DNA of 64,000 nt from Streptomyces paludis (GCF_003344965.1 NZ_CP031194.1:496001-560000), one strand, 5' to 3'; positions 16,305 through 24,963 are shown, counted from the first letter of the stretch. Translations and numbers: made by a program. Notes: generated by a model not told the origin, from the letters alone.

Positions 16305-17929
16305 GCGACGTGTCGACAGCTCTTCCCCGGACCACGGGGACCACGGGAACCACCGCTCCGATTGCCCCCCTCCCCCGGCTCGGTCCCTCGACCGTGCCCG
16401 CCGGCGCCGCGCTCAACGCGCGCCCGCCCGCCGAGACCGGCATCGTGCATCTGGGGCTCGGCAACTTCCACCGCGCCCACCAGGCCGTACACACGGCGGC
16501 GGCGCTGGCCCACACCGACGGTCCGTGGGGCATCCTCGGGGTGGCCGACCGCTCCACCGGGGTGGCCCGGGCGCTGCGCGAGCAGGAGATGCGGTACGCG
16601 GTCGTGGAGATCTCCCCGGAGCGCACCCGGATCACCGTGCCCGCCGTGCACACCGGCGCCCTGGTCGCGGCCGAGCGGCCGGACGCGGTGCTGGACGCCC
16701 TCGCGGCGCCGGACACGGCGATCATCACACTGACCGTGACCGAGCACGGCTACACGTTCTCGCCGCGCACCCACGGTCTGGACCTCGACGCGCCCGCCGT
16801 ACGGGCGGACCTCCGGGGCGACGCGCCGCCGCGTACGACGATCGGCCGGATCGTGCGCGGGCTCCAGCGGCGGCGGCGCGCGCACGCGCGGCCGGTGACC
16901 GTGCTGAGCTGCGACAACCTGGTGGGCAACGGCGCGCAGACGCGGCGGCTGGTACGGGAGTTCGCGGAGGCGCTGCCCGCCGCCGAGCGGGACGATCTGG
17001 TGCCGTATCTGGAGAGCGCCGTGACGTTCCCCGGTTCGATGGTCGACCGGATCGTGCCCGCGACCACCGATGTCTACCGGGACGCGGTCGCCGCCGGGCT
17101 CGGGGTGCGGGACGCCGTACCGGTGCCGGCCGAACCGTTCTCGATGTGGGTCATGGAGGATCGTTTCTGCGCCGGGCGTCCGCGCTGGGAGCACAGCGGC
17201 GCGCTCTTCACCGACGACGTCGAACCGTACGAACTGCTCAAGCTCCGGCTGCTCAACGGCACACACTCGCTCATCGCGTATCTCGGCGCGCTGGACGGGC
17301 GGGCGACCATTCCGGAGTCGGTCGCCCGGCCGTTCGTCGCGGACGCGGCGCGCGCCGTGCTGTACGGCGACTACCTGCCGAGCCTGACCGTGCCCGCCGG
17401 TATCGATCCGGACGCGTACGTCGCCCAGCTCTTCGAGCGGTGGGCCAACACCGCGCTGGGGCACCGTACCCAGCAGGTCGGCTCGGACGGTTCGGTCAAG
17501 CTCCGCCAGCGGGTGCCGGAACCGGCGCTGCTGCATCTGCGCGCCGGGCGCATGCCGCACCATCTGGCGCTGACCGTCGCCGCGTACCTCTGCTGTGTGA
17601 CACCGCCGCCCGGCTTCTCGCCCGGGCCGCACGCCACCGCCATGGTCGATCCGGCCCGCGAACGGCTGGCCGCGCTCGCGCGGCGCGCCCCGGCGGCCTC
17701 CGGCGCGTCCCGCGTGGCGGCCGTACTGGACAGCGGGCTGCTCGGGACCGGTCTGACGGAGTTCCCTGCCTTCGCCGCCCGGATCGCCGAGTTCGTCGAT
17801 GTCATCGTCCGGCACGGACCCGGCGCGGCGGCGGCCGAAGCGGGCCGTGCGGCGGAGTCGGAGCCGAAGTCGGAGGCGAATTCGGATCCGAAGTCGGATC
17901 CGAAGTCGGAGCCGCTGCACGCGAGTTGA
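16301..17929 (+). CDS. Mannitol dehydrogenase family; probable D-mannonate oxidoreductase (fructuronate reductase)
   Basis: A 542-residue member of the polyol-specific long-chain dehydrogenase family (mannitol, mannonate, tagaturonate and arabinitol dehydrogenases). The N-terminal NAD site is [27 protein letters not shown] and the catalytic [10 protein letters not shown] region (Lys, Asn, His) are intact. [17 protein letters not shown] is typical of the fructuronate reductase/mannitol dehydrogenase branch. Together with ManD it would interconvert fructuronate and mannonate. The GTG start overlaps the manD stop by 4 nt. The C-terminal ~35 residues are a SEPK/SDPK repeat encoded by a 12-bp tandem repeat, not part of the enzyme fold. 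Confidence 0.86.
   Translation: MSDVSTALPRTTGTTGTTAPIAPLPRLGPSTVPAGAALNARPPAETGIVHLGLGNFHRAHQAVHTAAALAHTDGPWGILGVADRSTGVARALREQEMRYAVVEISPERTRITVPAVHTGALVAAERPDAVLDALAAPDTAIITLTVTEHGYTFSPRTHGLDLDAPAVRADLRGDAPPRTTIGRIVRGLQRRRRAHARPVTVLSCDNLVGNGAQTRRLVREFAEALPAAERDDLVPYLESAVTFPGSMVDRIVPATTDVYRDAVAAGLGVRDAVPVPAEPFSMWVMEDRFCAGRPRWEHSGALFTDDVEPYELLKLRLLNGTHSLIAYLGALDGRATIPESVARPFVADAARAVLYGDYLPSLTVPAGIDPDAYVAQLFERWANTALGHRTQQVGSDGSVKLRQRVPEPALLHLRAGRMPHHLALTVAAYLCCVTPPPGFSPGPHATAMVDPARERLAALARRAPAASGASRVAAVLDSGLLGTGLTEFPAFAARIAEFVDVIVRHGPGAAAAEAGRAAESEPKSEANSDPKSDPKSEPLHAS
17858..17917 (+). repeat. Five 12-bp tandem repeats in the 3' end of the fructuronate-reductase-like gene
   Basis: Units of the form TCGGA(G/T)CCGAAG run without interruption from 17858 to 17917. 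They encode Ser-Glu/Asp-Pro-Lys repeats at the C-terminus. The third and fourth copies are identical, which points to recent duplication. Confidence 0.85.
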
Positions 17930-17991
17930 CCCGCCGCTCTCGCTCTCTTCACCCCACCACTCCCGCCACTCGCTCACAAGGACGTGAGAAC

Positions 17992-19044
17992 GTGCTCGCT
18001 CCCGAATCGACCCGCGCCGCCGTCCTGCACGGCCCGGACGACCTCCGTGTCGAGGACCGCCCACTGCGGCCCCTCGGCCCCGGCGATGTGCTCGTCGCGG
18101 TCGACGCCGTCGGTGTGTGCGGCTCCGACATGCACTACTTCGCCACCGGCCGCAACGGACAGAACGTACTGCGGCAGCCGACCGTCCTCGGTCACGAGGC
18201 GTCGGGAACCGTCGTCGCGACGGGCTCCGGCGTACGGCTCGACACCGGCACCCGGGTCGCGGTGGAGCCCGCCGTGGGCTGCGGCGACTGCGACACCTGC
18301 CGGTCCGGCCGCTACAACCTCTGCCCGGACGGCACCTGCTTCGGCTCGCCGCCGACCGACGGCACCTTCGCCGAGTACATCGTCGCGACGCGCCGTGCCG
18401 TACACCCGCTGCCGGACACACTCCCGCTGGAGACGGGCGCGCTGATCGAGCCGCTGGCCGTCGCGGTGTGGGCGGTACGGCGCGCCGGGGTCGCGTTCGG
18501 CGACCGGGTGCTGATCACCGGGGCCGGGCCGATCGGCATCCTCGTCGCGCAGGTGGCACGGGCCGCCGGGGCGACCGAGGTGATCGTCACCGATGTGCAC
18601 GACGCCCGTCTCGACCGGGCGCGCGCGCTCGGCGCGACCGATGTCCTCAACACGGCGGACGGCGCGCCCCAACTGACCGGGATCGACCGGCTGCTGGAGT
18701 GCTCCGGCCATCCGGGCGCGCTGTGGCAGGGGCTGCGGACGCTGCGTCCGGCCGGGCGGGCGATCGTCGTCGGCCAGGCGGCGCCGGAGGTCGACGGGCT
18801 GCCGCTCGCGCATCTCCAGCGCTGGGAGATCGAGCTGTCCACGGCGTTCCGCTACGCCCATGCCTTCCCGACGGCGATCGCGCTGGCGGCCGACGGCCGG
18901 GTGGACCTCGGCGGTGTGCTCACCGGACGGTTCGCGCTCGACGAGGCGGCCGACGCGCTGCGGGCGCCGGTGAAGGATCCGACGCATCTCAAGGTCGTCG
19001 TACGGCCGGGTGACCGGTCGAGCCGGTCCGACCGGTCCGTCTGA
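17992..19044 (+). CDS. Zinc-dependent medium-chain alcohol/polyol dehydrogenase
   Basis: A 350-residue MDR-family enzyme. The catalytic zinc site is VCGSDMHYF (Cys) and GHEASG (His-Glu). The structural zinc cysteines are in CGDCDTCRSGRYNLC. The NAD site is ITGAGPIGILVAQ. Sequence style (SDMHYFATGRNGQNVLRQPTV) is that of the sorbitol/xylitol/L-idonate dehydrogenase branch. The GTG at 17992 is preceded by AAGGAC at good spacing, with no overlap with the upstream gene (62-bp gap). In this operon it could oxidise a polyol or an aldonate such as idonate to a keto-acid that enters the mannonate route. That is inference. Confidence 0.88.
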   Translation: MLAPESTRAAVLHGPDDLRVEDRPLRPLGPGDVLVAVDAVGVCGSDMHYFATGRNGQNVLRQPTVLGHEASGTVVATGSGVRLDTGTRVAVEPAVGCGDCDTCRSGRYNLCPDGTCFGSPPTDGTFAEYIVATRRAVHPLPDTLPLETGALIEPLAVAVWAVRRAGVAFGDRVLITGAGPIGILVAQVARAAGATEVIVTDVHDARLDRARALGATDVLNTADGAPQLTGIDRLLECSGHPGALWQGLRTLRPAGRAIVVGQAAPEVDGLPLAHLQRWEIELSTAFRYAHAFPTAIALAADGRVDLGGVLTGRFALDEAADALRAPVKDPTHLKVVVRPGDRSSRSDRSV

Positions 19045-19153
19045 CGGATCAGTCACCCCCCTCGCCCCAAAAGAAGACCCCACAAGCCCCACCCACCATC
19101 CGTTCCACTCCGTCCCGCTCCGGACAACAGATCCGTTCAAGGAGGCATGGATC

Positions 19154-20545
19154 ATGGCCAACACCACCACCCCGGCCGCAGTCCCCGACCCGCGCGCCGT
19201 CAAGCGCGCGGCGTGGGCCGGTCTCATCGGCACCGCGCTCGAACAGTACGACTTCGTGATCTACGGAACCGCTTCCGCGCTGATCTTCAGCGAGCTGTTC
19301 TTCCCCAATGTGTCGGCGTCGGTCGGCATCCTCGCCAGTTTCAGTACGTACGCGGTCGGGTTCGCCGCGCGCCCGCTCGGCGGGCTCTTCTTCTCCCGGT
19401 ACGGCGACCGCCTCGGCCGCAAGTGGGTGCTGGTCGCGACGCTGCTGCTGATGGGCGGCTCCACACTGGCCATCGGACTGCTGCCGACCTACGGACAGGT
19501 GGGGCTGCTCGCCCCGATCCTGCTGCTGATCTGTCGTATGGGCCAGGGCTTCGGCGCCGGCGCAGAACAGTCGGGAGCCGCCTCCCTGCTCACCGAGACG
19601 GCGGCCAAAGGCCGCAGGGGCAGGCTGTCGTCCCTGGTCATGACGGGCGCGGCGCTGGGCACCGCGATGGGCGCGGTGGCCTGGATCCTCGCGCAACGGC
19701 TCTCCGACGACGCGCTGATGACCTGGGGCTGGCGGCTGGTCTTCGGCAGCAGCCTGGTGGTGACCGTCGCCGCGATGGTCATCCGGCGCAAGCTCCACGA
19801 GAGCCCGGTCTTCCAGGAGTTGAAGGAGAAGCGGGAGCGGCCCTCCTCGCCGGTGAAGGAGGTGCTGACGACAGGCCGGAAGCCGATGCTCCTGGTGCTC
19901 TTCATGAACTGGGGTATCAGCACACAGTCGTACACCTACCAGGTCTTCATGGCCTCCTATCTGGTGACGACGGTCGGCGTGGACAAGAAGTTCGTGCCGG
20001 AGGTGCTGCTGCTGGGCGCCATCTGCGGCGGTATAGCGGCGATCGCGTTCGGAACGCTCTCGGACCGCTTCGGGCGCAGGCCCGTCTACACGACGATCCT
20101 CAGCGCGCTGGTGCTGCTGCCGGTGCCGACCTTCGTCGCGCTCAACTCCGGTTCCAAGGTGGCGATCACCGTGGCGATCGTCATCGGCTTCATCCTGGCC
20201 TGTCAGGGCGCGGTCGGCGTCCAGATGAGCTTCTTCCCCGAGCTGTTCGGCAGCCGCTACCGGTACGCGGGGGTCACGCTGGGCCGGGAGTTCTCCTCGG
20301 TGATCGGCGGCGGGGTCGCGCCGCTGATCTGCACCGCGCTGGTCACCGCGTTCTCCGGGTCGTGGATTCCGGTCGCCGTCTACATGATGCTGATCACGGC
20401 GGTCAGTCTGATCGCCACCCGGATGGCGCCGGAGACGCTCGACCGGGATCTGTCCCTGCCCACCGACGCCACCGACCCCGGCGCGGCCCGCGCCCGGCAG
20501 GAACAGGCCCTGCCCGGCGGCCGGTTGGAGAAGGTCGGCGACTGA
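19154..20545 (+). CDS. MFS metabolite:H+ symporter
   Basis: A 463-residue membrane protein with about 12 predicted transmembrane segments, of the metabolite:H+ symporter (MHS) branch of the major facilitator superfamily (relatives of ShiA, ProP, KgtP and CitA). Signature segments are GTALEQYDFVIYGTASAL at the start, the loop 2-3 motif RYGDRLGRKWVL and its repeat SDRFGRRPVY after segment 8. The ATG at 19154 is preceded by a perfect AAGGAGG at 19139-19145. It is the last gene of the catabolic operon and probably imports the acidic sugar used by it, though MHS proteins are known for diverse organic acids. Confidence 0.9.
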   Translation: MANTTTPAAVPDPRAVKRAAWAGLIGTALEQYDFVIYGTASALIFSELFFPNVSASVGILASFSTYAVGFAARPLGGLFFSRYGDRLGRKWVLVATLLLMGGSTLAIGLLPTYGQVGLLAPILLLICRMGQGFGAGAEQSGAASLLTETAAKGRRGRLSSLVMTGAALGTAMGAVAWILAQRLSDDALMTWGWRLVFGSSLVVTVAAMVIRRKLHESPVFQELKEKRERPSSPVKEVLTTGRKPMLLVLFMNWGISTQSYTYQVFMASYLVTTVGVDKKFVPEVLLLGAICGGIAAIAFGTLSDRFGRRPVYTTILSALVLLPVPTFVALNSGSKVAITVAIVIGFILACQGAVGVQMSFFPELFGSRYRYAGVTLGREFSSVIGGGVAPLICTALVTAFSGSWIPVAVYMMLITAVSLIATRMAPETLDRDLSLPTDATDPGAARARQEQALPGGRLEKVGD

Positions 20546-20792
20546 CCCCGCGCCCACGCCACCGCCCGGCGGCCCCCGGTGCTTTCCGGGCGGCGGCCGG
20601 GCGGCGGCGCGCCGCATTCGGGCACCCTCCGAGCGTCCTGCGGGCGTTCTCCGGGCAGCCGCCTTCGTACGGCCCTCATCTGACCCTCAGTCAGCTGAGG
20701 GCCGTTCGCGGGAAGGCGGTACGAGCCCTCGCCGCCCCGTCGGGCACCGAGTAGCATCCGCCTCACGAGCGTTGCGAGCTGGGAGGACACCC
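20546..20792. other. Intergenic region with nested hairpins and ROK promoter
   Basis: After the symporter gene, CCGCCCGG (20562-20569) can pair with CCGGGCGG (20587-20594). Further on, GGCCCTCA (20671-20678) is an exact inverted match to TGAGGGCC (20696-20703), while CCCTCAG (20684-20690) pairs with CTGAGGG (20695-20701); these two hairpins exclude each other. They are terminator or operator candidates. TAGCAT at 20752-20757 is a possible -10 for the ROK gene, and GGGAGGAC precedes its GTG. Confidence 0.45.
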
Positions 20793-21950
20793 GTGAGCCG
20801 GCTGACCGGCGGAGACCCGTCCCTGCTGCGGCGGATCAACTCCGCCGTGGTACTGCGCGCCCTGCGCGACTCCGGATCGCTCACCCTCACGGATCTCACC
20901 CACCTCACCGGGCTCTCCCGGCCCACCGTCGAGGGGGTCGTGGAGGGGCTCATCGAGACGGGGCTCGTCGCCGAATCCGCGCCGGAGGAAGGCGAGACCC
21001 GTAAACAGGGCCGCCCCGCGCGACGGTTCAGATTCCTGGCCGAGGCCGGGCATCTGCTGGGCATCGAGATCGGCTCGCACCGGGTGGCCGCGCGGGTCTC
21101 CGGTCTGGACGGCCGGATCGTCGGCAGTGGCTCGCGCGAGGTCGCGCGGACCGCCGACGCGGACACCCGTCTGGAGCGCGTCGCGCTCCTCGTCGCGGAC
21201 GTCCTGCGCGACGCCGGGGTGGCGCGCGGCTCCCTGTGGGCCGTCGGCGTCGGCAGCCCCGGCATCGTGGAGGCCGACGGGACCGTACGGCTCGGCACGG
21301 CGCTGCCGCAGTGGACCGGGCTCGCGCTCGGCGAACGGCTGCGCCGCTCGTTCAGCTGTCCCGTACTGGTCGAGAACGACGCCAACGCGGCGGCGGTGGC
21401 CGAGCAGTGGCAGGGCGCGGCCGTCGACTCCGACGACGTGGTCTTCGTCCTGGCGGGGCTCAGCCCCGGCGCGGGTGCCCTGATCGGCGGACGGCTGCAC
21501 CGCGGTTTCGGCGGCGCGGCGGGCGAGATCGGGGCGCTGCATCTGCTGGGCCGCGGGGCGACCCCGGAGAAGCTGCTGTCGACGACGGACGAGCCGCTGC
21601 ATCCGCTCGACGAGCAGGCGGTGGCCGCGGTCTTCGCGCGGGCCAAGGGCGGTGACGTACGCGCCGGGGAGGCCGTGGAGCGCTTCGCGCAGCGGCTGCT
21701 GCACGATGTGGCGGCGCTGGTGCTGGCGCTGGATCCGGAGCTGGTGGTGATCGGCGGCTGGGCGGCCGGGCTCGACGGGGTCCTCGATCCGCTCCGCCGC
21801 GAGCTGTCGCGCTTCTGTCTGCGTCCGCCGCGCGTGACGCTCTCTCTGCTCGGCGAGGCGGCGGTGGCGACGGGCGCGCTGCGCCTGGCGCTCGACCATG
21901 TCGAGGAGCGGCTCTTCACGGTGGAGGGCACGGCGCCGGCCCGCCGCTGA
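20793..21950 (+). CDS. ROK-family transcriptional regulator
   Basis: A 385-residue protein: winged-helix DNA-binding domain (about 10-75, with SLTLTDLTHLTGLSRPTVEG) fused to a sugar-kinase-like ROK domain (VGVGSPGIVEADG, VLVENDANAAAVAEQW). The usual ROK zinc motif (C-x-C-G-x2-G-C after GEIG) is absent: GEIGALHLLGRGATPEKLL replaces it, so the kinase-like domain is probably a pure ligand sensor. The GTG at 20793 has GGGAGGAC upstream; an earlier TTG at 20772 does not. It is 247 bp after the symporter gene on the same strand and could share control of the catabolic operon, but the hairpins between them suggest a separate unit. Confidence 0.9.
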   Translation: MSRLTGGDPSLLRRINSAVVLRALRDSGSLTLTDLTHLTGLSRPTVEGVVEGLIETGLVAESAPEEGETRKQGRPARRFRFLAEAGHLLGIEIGSHRVAARVSGLDGRIVGSGSREVARTADADTRLERVALLVADVLRDAGVARGSLWAVGVGSPGIVEADGTVRLGTALPQWTGLALGERLRRSFSCPVLVENDANAAAVAEQWQGAAVDSDDVVFVLAGLSPGAGALIGGRLHRGFGGAAGEIGALHLLGRGATPEKLLSTTDEPLHPLDEQAVAAVFARAKGGDVRAGEAVERFAQRLLHDVAALVLALDPELVVIGGWAAGLDGVLDPLRRELSRFCLRPPRVTLSLLGEAAVATGALRLALDHVEERLFTVEGTAPARR

Positions 21951-22004
21951 GCGACGGGCCGGGGAGAACGGGCGAGCCGGAAAAAGGCGGGTGGGACCCG
22001 GGGC

Positions 22005-22781
22005 TCAGGAGGCCCGGCGCTCCTGCGGCCCGTCGCGGTCGCTGATCTCCAGGTCGCCGGAGTCCCCGAAGGTGAGCCGGCAGGTGTCCGCGCGGTACGT
22101 CGCCACCGAGACGGCGGCGACCCGGCCCGCCACCACATAGCGCGTGGTGACCACCAGGACCGGGGCGCCGGGCAGACGGTCCAGCTCCTTGGCGTCGTCC
22201 GCGCGCGCGGAGCCCAGTTCGACCGCGCGGTCCTGGCCGTCGAGCCCGAGCCGCTGGAGTTCGCGCAGAACGCTCCGGGCGCGGGCGGGTCCGGAGGGCG
22301 CGTCGATGGCCGACAGCTCGGGCACCGAGGCGTCCGGTACGTAGATCAGCTCGGCGGCGACGGTCTGGCCGTGGGTGATCCGGACCCGGCGGACGGTGTG
22401 CACCTCGGCGGGGCCGGTCTCCAGCAGCCGGAGCACGGCGGCGGGCGCGGGGGCGAGGACGCAGTCGCGGGGGCGCCAGGAAGCGGCGTCGTCCTGGTCG
22501 TCGCCCGGCCACTCGTGCCGGGGCGTGGAGACGTCGACGCCCACCCGGGGCGGTGCGACGGTCGTACCGACGCCGCGGCGGCGCTGGAGCCTGCCCTCCA
22601 GCTCCAGTTGTTCGAGCGCCTGGCGCAGGGTGGCGCGGGCGACTCCGAAGCGGGCGGCGAGTTCACGCTCGTTGGGCAGGATCTCCCCCACCGCGAACTC
22701 GGTGTCGAGGGCCTCGGCGAGCACGTTCCTCAGATGCCAGTACTTGGGTTCCGGCACCGTCTCCAGTCGCGTGGTCCCCAC
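22005..22781 (-). CDS. GntR-family regulator with UTRA sensor domain
   Basis: A 258-residue HutC-subfamily regulator: GntR winged helix (about 15-80, ILPNERELAARFGVARATLR and LQRRRGVGTTVA) and a UTRA ligand-binding domain (about 100-245). DasR and its relatives belong to this subfamily and sense phosphorylated sugars. The GTG at 22781 is chosen because GGAGGATCAGG directly precedes it; the TTG at 22796 would overlap that site. It has a very good promoter with a palindrome over the -35 region, so it is probably autoregulated. It is convergent with the ROK gene (54-bp gap). The target genes are not obvious; the ECF41 gene next door is an unlikely target, since it reads toward this gene and ends at the palindrome. 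Confidence 0.9.
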   Translation of the reverse strand: MGTTRLETVPEPKYWHLRNVLAEALDTEFAVGEILPNERELAARFGVARATLRQALEQLELEGRLQRRRGVGTTVAPPRVGVDVSTPRHEWPGDDQDDAASWRPRDCVLAPAPAAVLRLLETGPAEVHTVRRVRITHGQTVAAELIYVPDASVPELSAIDAPSGPARARSVLRELQRLGLDGQDRAVELGSARADDAKELDRLPGAPVLVVTTRYVVAGRVAAVSVATYRADTCRLTFGDSGDLEISDRDGPQERRAS

Positions 22782-22858
22782 CCTGATCCTCCGCAATCGC
22801 CGTTCGCCGGCGGGTTTTCCGTGCCCTTGTTTATTAAAGGTTCCTGCACTAAAAAGTG

Positions 22859-22893
22859 ACCATAGGACGACCCAGCGTGTTGGTCAAGACCAA
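22859..22893 (-). promoter_or_regulatory. GntR promoter with dre-like operator
   Basis: On the minus strand TTGACC (22882-22887) and TATGGT (22859-22864) are separated by exactly 17 bp, a near-ideal housekeeping promoter. The palindrome TTGGTCAAGACCAA (22880-22893) covers the -35 box. TGGTC-N2-GACCA is the core of DasR/HutC-type sites (DasR consensus TGGTCTAGACCA). Transcription would start near 22852, leaving an AT-rich leader of about 70 nt. Confidence 0.75.
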
Positions 22894-22932
22894 TCCGGTG
22901 TGATGGCGGCGGCCCCGGCGGGCCCCGCCGCG

Positions 22933-23829
22933 CTACAGCGCCGGCCGCCCGGGATCCGTTCCGGCGAGCTTGTCCGGGTTGCGCATGAGGTAGACGCACT
23001 CCACCAGGCCGGCCACCAGCTCCAGCTGAAGTACGAGATCCGGGCCGCCCTCGCCGAGGACCAGCGCCGCGGGAGCCCCGTTGAACTCCATGAGCCGGAC
23101 CGAGAAGCGCGCCGCGTCGGCCCCGACGGCGATGACGAACCTGCCCACCTTGTCGGACCCCTCCAGGATCCGCAGGGGCGCCTTGGCCTTGCCGCCGCCG
23201 TCACCGATCAGCCGCACGTCCGGCGCGAGCAGGGCGAGCAGCTCGTCGAGATCGCCCCCGCCGGCCGCCGCGAGGAAGCGCTCGGTCACCCCGCGGCGCT
23301 CGGCCGGGTCGACGTCGTACCGCGGTCTGCGCTCCCCGACATGGCGGCGGGCCCGGCCCGCGAGCTGCCGTACGGCCGGCTCGGACCGTTCGAGGACGGT
23401 GGCGATCTCCGCGTACGGGAAGCCGAACGCCTCCCGGAGCACGAAGACCGCCCGCTCCAGGGGCGAGAGCGACTCCAGGACGACCAGGACGGCGAGCGAC
23501 ACCGAGTCGGCGAGGACGGCGCGTTCGGCGGTGTCGGGCGCGACCGGCCCGTAGTCGGTGACGACCGGCTCGGGCAGCCAGGGACCGACGTACGCCTCGC
23601 GGTGGGTGCGCGCCAGGCGCAGCCGGTCGATGGCCAGGCGGGTGGCGATCCGTACGAGATACGCGCGCGGCTCGCGGACGTCCGACGTGTCGTGGGCGCT
23701 CCAGCGCAGCCAGGTCTCCTGCACCACGTCCTCGGCGTCGGCGACCCCGCCGAGCATGCGGTAGGCCACGGCGGTCAGCACGCCCCGGTGCGCCTCGAAC
23801 TCGTCGCTGTCCACGGTGTTGGTCGCCAC
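22933..23829 (-). CDS. ECF41-family RNA polymerase sigma factor (SigJ-like)
   Basis: A 298-residue ECF sigma factor. Region 2 is DSDEFEAHRGVLTAVAYRML to DAEDVVQETWLRW; region 4 is LSPLERAVFVLREAFGFPYAEIATVL. A SnoaL-like C-terminal domain of ~100 residues follows. The ECF41 hallmarks are all present: WLPEP in the linker, DGGGK in the extension and NPDKL near the C-terminus. In this group the extension acts as a built-in anti-sigma/activator instead of a separate anti-sigma factor. ECF41 genes usually sit beside a carboxymuconolactone decarboxylase, oxidoreductase or epimerase gene; none is next to this one, the upstream neighbour being an EamA transporter 37 bp away. Confidence 0.92.
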   Translation of the reverse strand: MATNTVDSDEFEAHRGVLTAVAYRMLGGVADAEDVVQETWLRWSAHDTSDVREPRAYLVRIATRLAIDRLRLARTHREAYVGPWLPEPVVTDYGPVAPDTAERAVLADSVSLAVLVVLESLSPLERAVFVLREAFGFPYAEIATVLERSEPAVRQLAGRARRHVGERRPRYDVDPAERRGVTERFLAAAGGGDLDELLALLAPDVRLIGDGGGKAKAPLRILEGSDKVGRFVIAVGADAARFSVRLMEFNGAPAALVLGEGGPDLVLQLELVAGLVECVYLMRNPDKLAGTDPGRPAL

Positions 23830-23866
23830 CCCGCCATCCCAGCGGACGGCGCCCGCGCTGTCCAGA

Positions 23867-24925
23867 TCAGCCGCGCGCCACGGGCGGCCTGTTCCGCACC
23901 GTCCGCCGCGCCGCCCGCCGGGCCGCCCGCCGCTGCGTCAGCACTCCGGATCCGACCGCCACCCCCACTCCCACCAGCAGACTTCCGGCCGCCTGCCCAG
24001 CGCCGAAGGTTCCGGTACCGACCAGGGGCGCGGTGAGCGCGGCCGAGACGGGGATCAGTCCGGAGCAGAGCGTGGCGCGCTCGGTGCCGATGCGCCGCAT
24101 CCCCATGTACCAGCAGACGAAACCGATCACGGTCACCACGACCGACTGCCACAGCAGCGCCGCGGCCTCGGGCCGGGTCGGCACCCGCAGCGCGCCGCCG
24201 CCGTCCAGGAGGAGCGCGAGGACGAGGGACTCGACGGCCGCGACGGCGCAGACCACGGCGGACAGCAGCCGGGGTCCGAGCGGCCTCAGGACCGGCGCCG
24301 CGAGGACAGCGAAGCCGGTCTCCCCGACCAGCGCGCCCACCGACCAGGCGAGTCCCGCCGCGTCCGTGCGCCCCCACCCCTGGACGACGCAGGCGCCGCC
24401 GGCCACGAGGAGCGCCCCGTGGACCGCGGGCCGCGCCGGGCGGCGCCCGTTCAGCAGCGGGATGAGTACGGCGACCATGATCGGCGCGCAGCCGACGAGA
24501 ACGCCGGGCACGGCGGGCTCCGCGCTGCGCTCGGCGGCCAGAACCGCCAGGTTGAAGCCCACCATGCCGATGGCCGCGAGCGCCGCGAGCCGCCCCCACT
24601 GGCGGCCGGTCAGCGGGCGCAGCGCGGCCGGGGCGCCGCGGGCCACGAGCGGCAGGAGGAGCAGGGCCGCGATCCCGTAGCGCAGGGCCTGGCCGCCGGC
24701 GTGGGGGTAGTCGCCGAGCACGCTGTTGGCGGTGAACGAGGCGCCGACGAGGACACAGGCCAGCCCGGCGAGGAGCGCGCCACGCAGGATCTCGGCGGCG
24801 GACGTGGGCGGGGCGGGAACAGGGGCGGAAGCGGAAGCGGGGTGGTGCACGGTCGGAAGGGGCTCGGGCAGGTGGAGCACGGCCGGAGGGGGCTCGGGCA
24901 GGTGGGGCTCGGTCGAGTGGTTCAC
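23867..24925 (-). CDS. EamA/DMT-family exporter
   Basis: A 352-residue membrane protein with ten predicted transmembrane segments and two EamA repeats, from LLAGLACVLVGASFTANSVL to LLVGVGVAVGSGVL. Members export amino acids or other small metabolites. The GTG at 24925 is chosen because the frame further upstream runs antisense into the divergent MocR gene. The ~35 residues before the first membrane segment are Pro/His/Glu-rich (HLPEPPPAVLHLPEP) and encoded by a 30-bp tandem repeat. The ribosome binding site is weak. It is divergent from the MocR regulator with only 46 bp between starts, so MocR may control it, a common arrangement for MocR and EamA genes. Confidence 0.86.
   Translation of the reverse strand: MNHSTEPHLPEPPPAVLHLPEPLPTVHHPASASAPVPAPPTSAAEILRGALLAGLACVLVGASFTANSVLGDYPHAGGQALRYGIAALLLLPLVARGAPAALRPLTGRQWGRLAALAAIGMVGFNLAVLAAERSAEPAVPGVLVGCAPIMVAVLIPLLNGRRPARPAVHGALLVAGGACVVQGWGRTDAAGLAWSVGALVGETGFAVLAAPVLRPLGPRLLSAVVCAVAAVESLVLALLLDGGGALRVPTRPEAAALLWQSVVVTVIGFVCWYMGMRRIGTERATLCSGLIPVSAALTAPLVGTGTFGAGQAAGSLLVGVGVAVGSGVLTQRRAARRAARRTVRNRPPVARG
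24861..24905 (-). repeat. 30-bp tandem repeat in the exporter's N-terminal coding region
   Basis: GGCTCGGGCAGGTGG at 24861-24875 recurs at 24891-24905, with related sequence between and a shorter third copy after 24906. It encodes the HLPEP repeats ahead of the first membrane segment. Confidence 0.6.
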
Positions 24926-24957
24926 GGACCGACCGTAGAAAGCGGGGCGGTCCGGTT

Positions 24958-24963
24958 TAAGGT
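24958..24963 (+). promoter_or_regulatory. -10 element (TAAGGT) of the MocR gene
   Basis: TAAGGT lies 8 nt before the ATG at 24972 in the 46-bp divergent region, so the MocR mRNA is probably leaderless. GGTCC occurs twice around it (24949-24953 and 24961-24965) and could form part of the regulator's site. Confidence 0.45.

Noticed and set aside
1..22000. One large uronate-degradation island joining the lyase at 0.6-2.6 kb with the mannonate operon at 12.9-20.5 kb
   Set aside because: About 10 kb of housekeeping and unrelated genes (purB, mug, CBS proteins) lie between them, and candidate operators differ (AATGTTCG versus TTGCGCAA).
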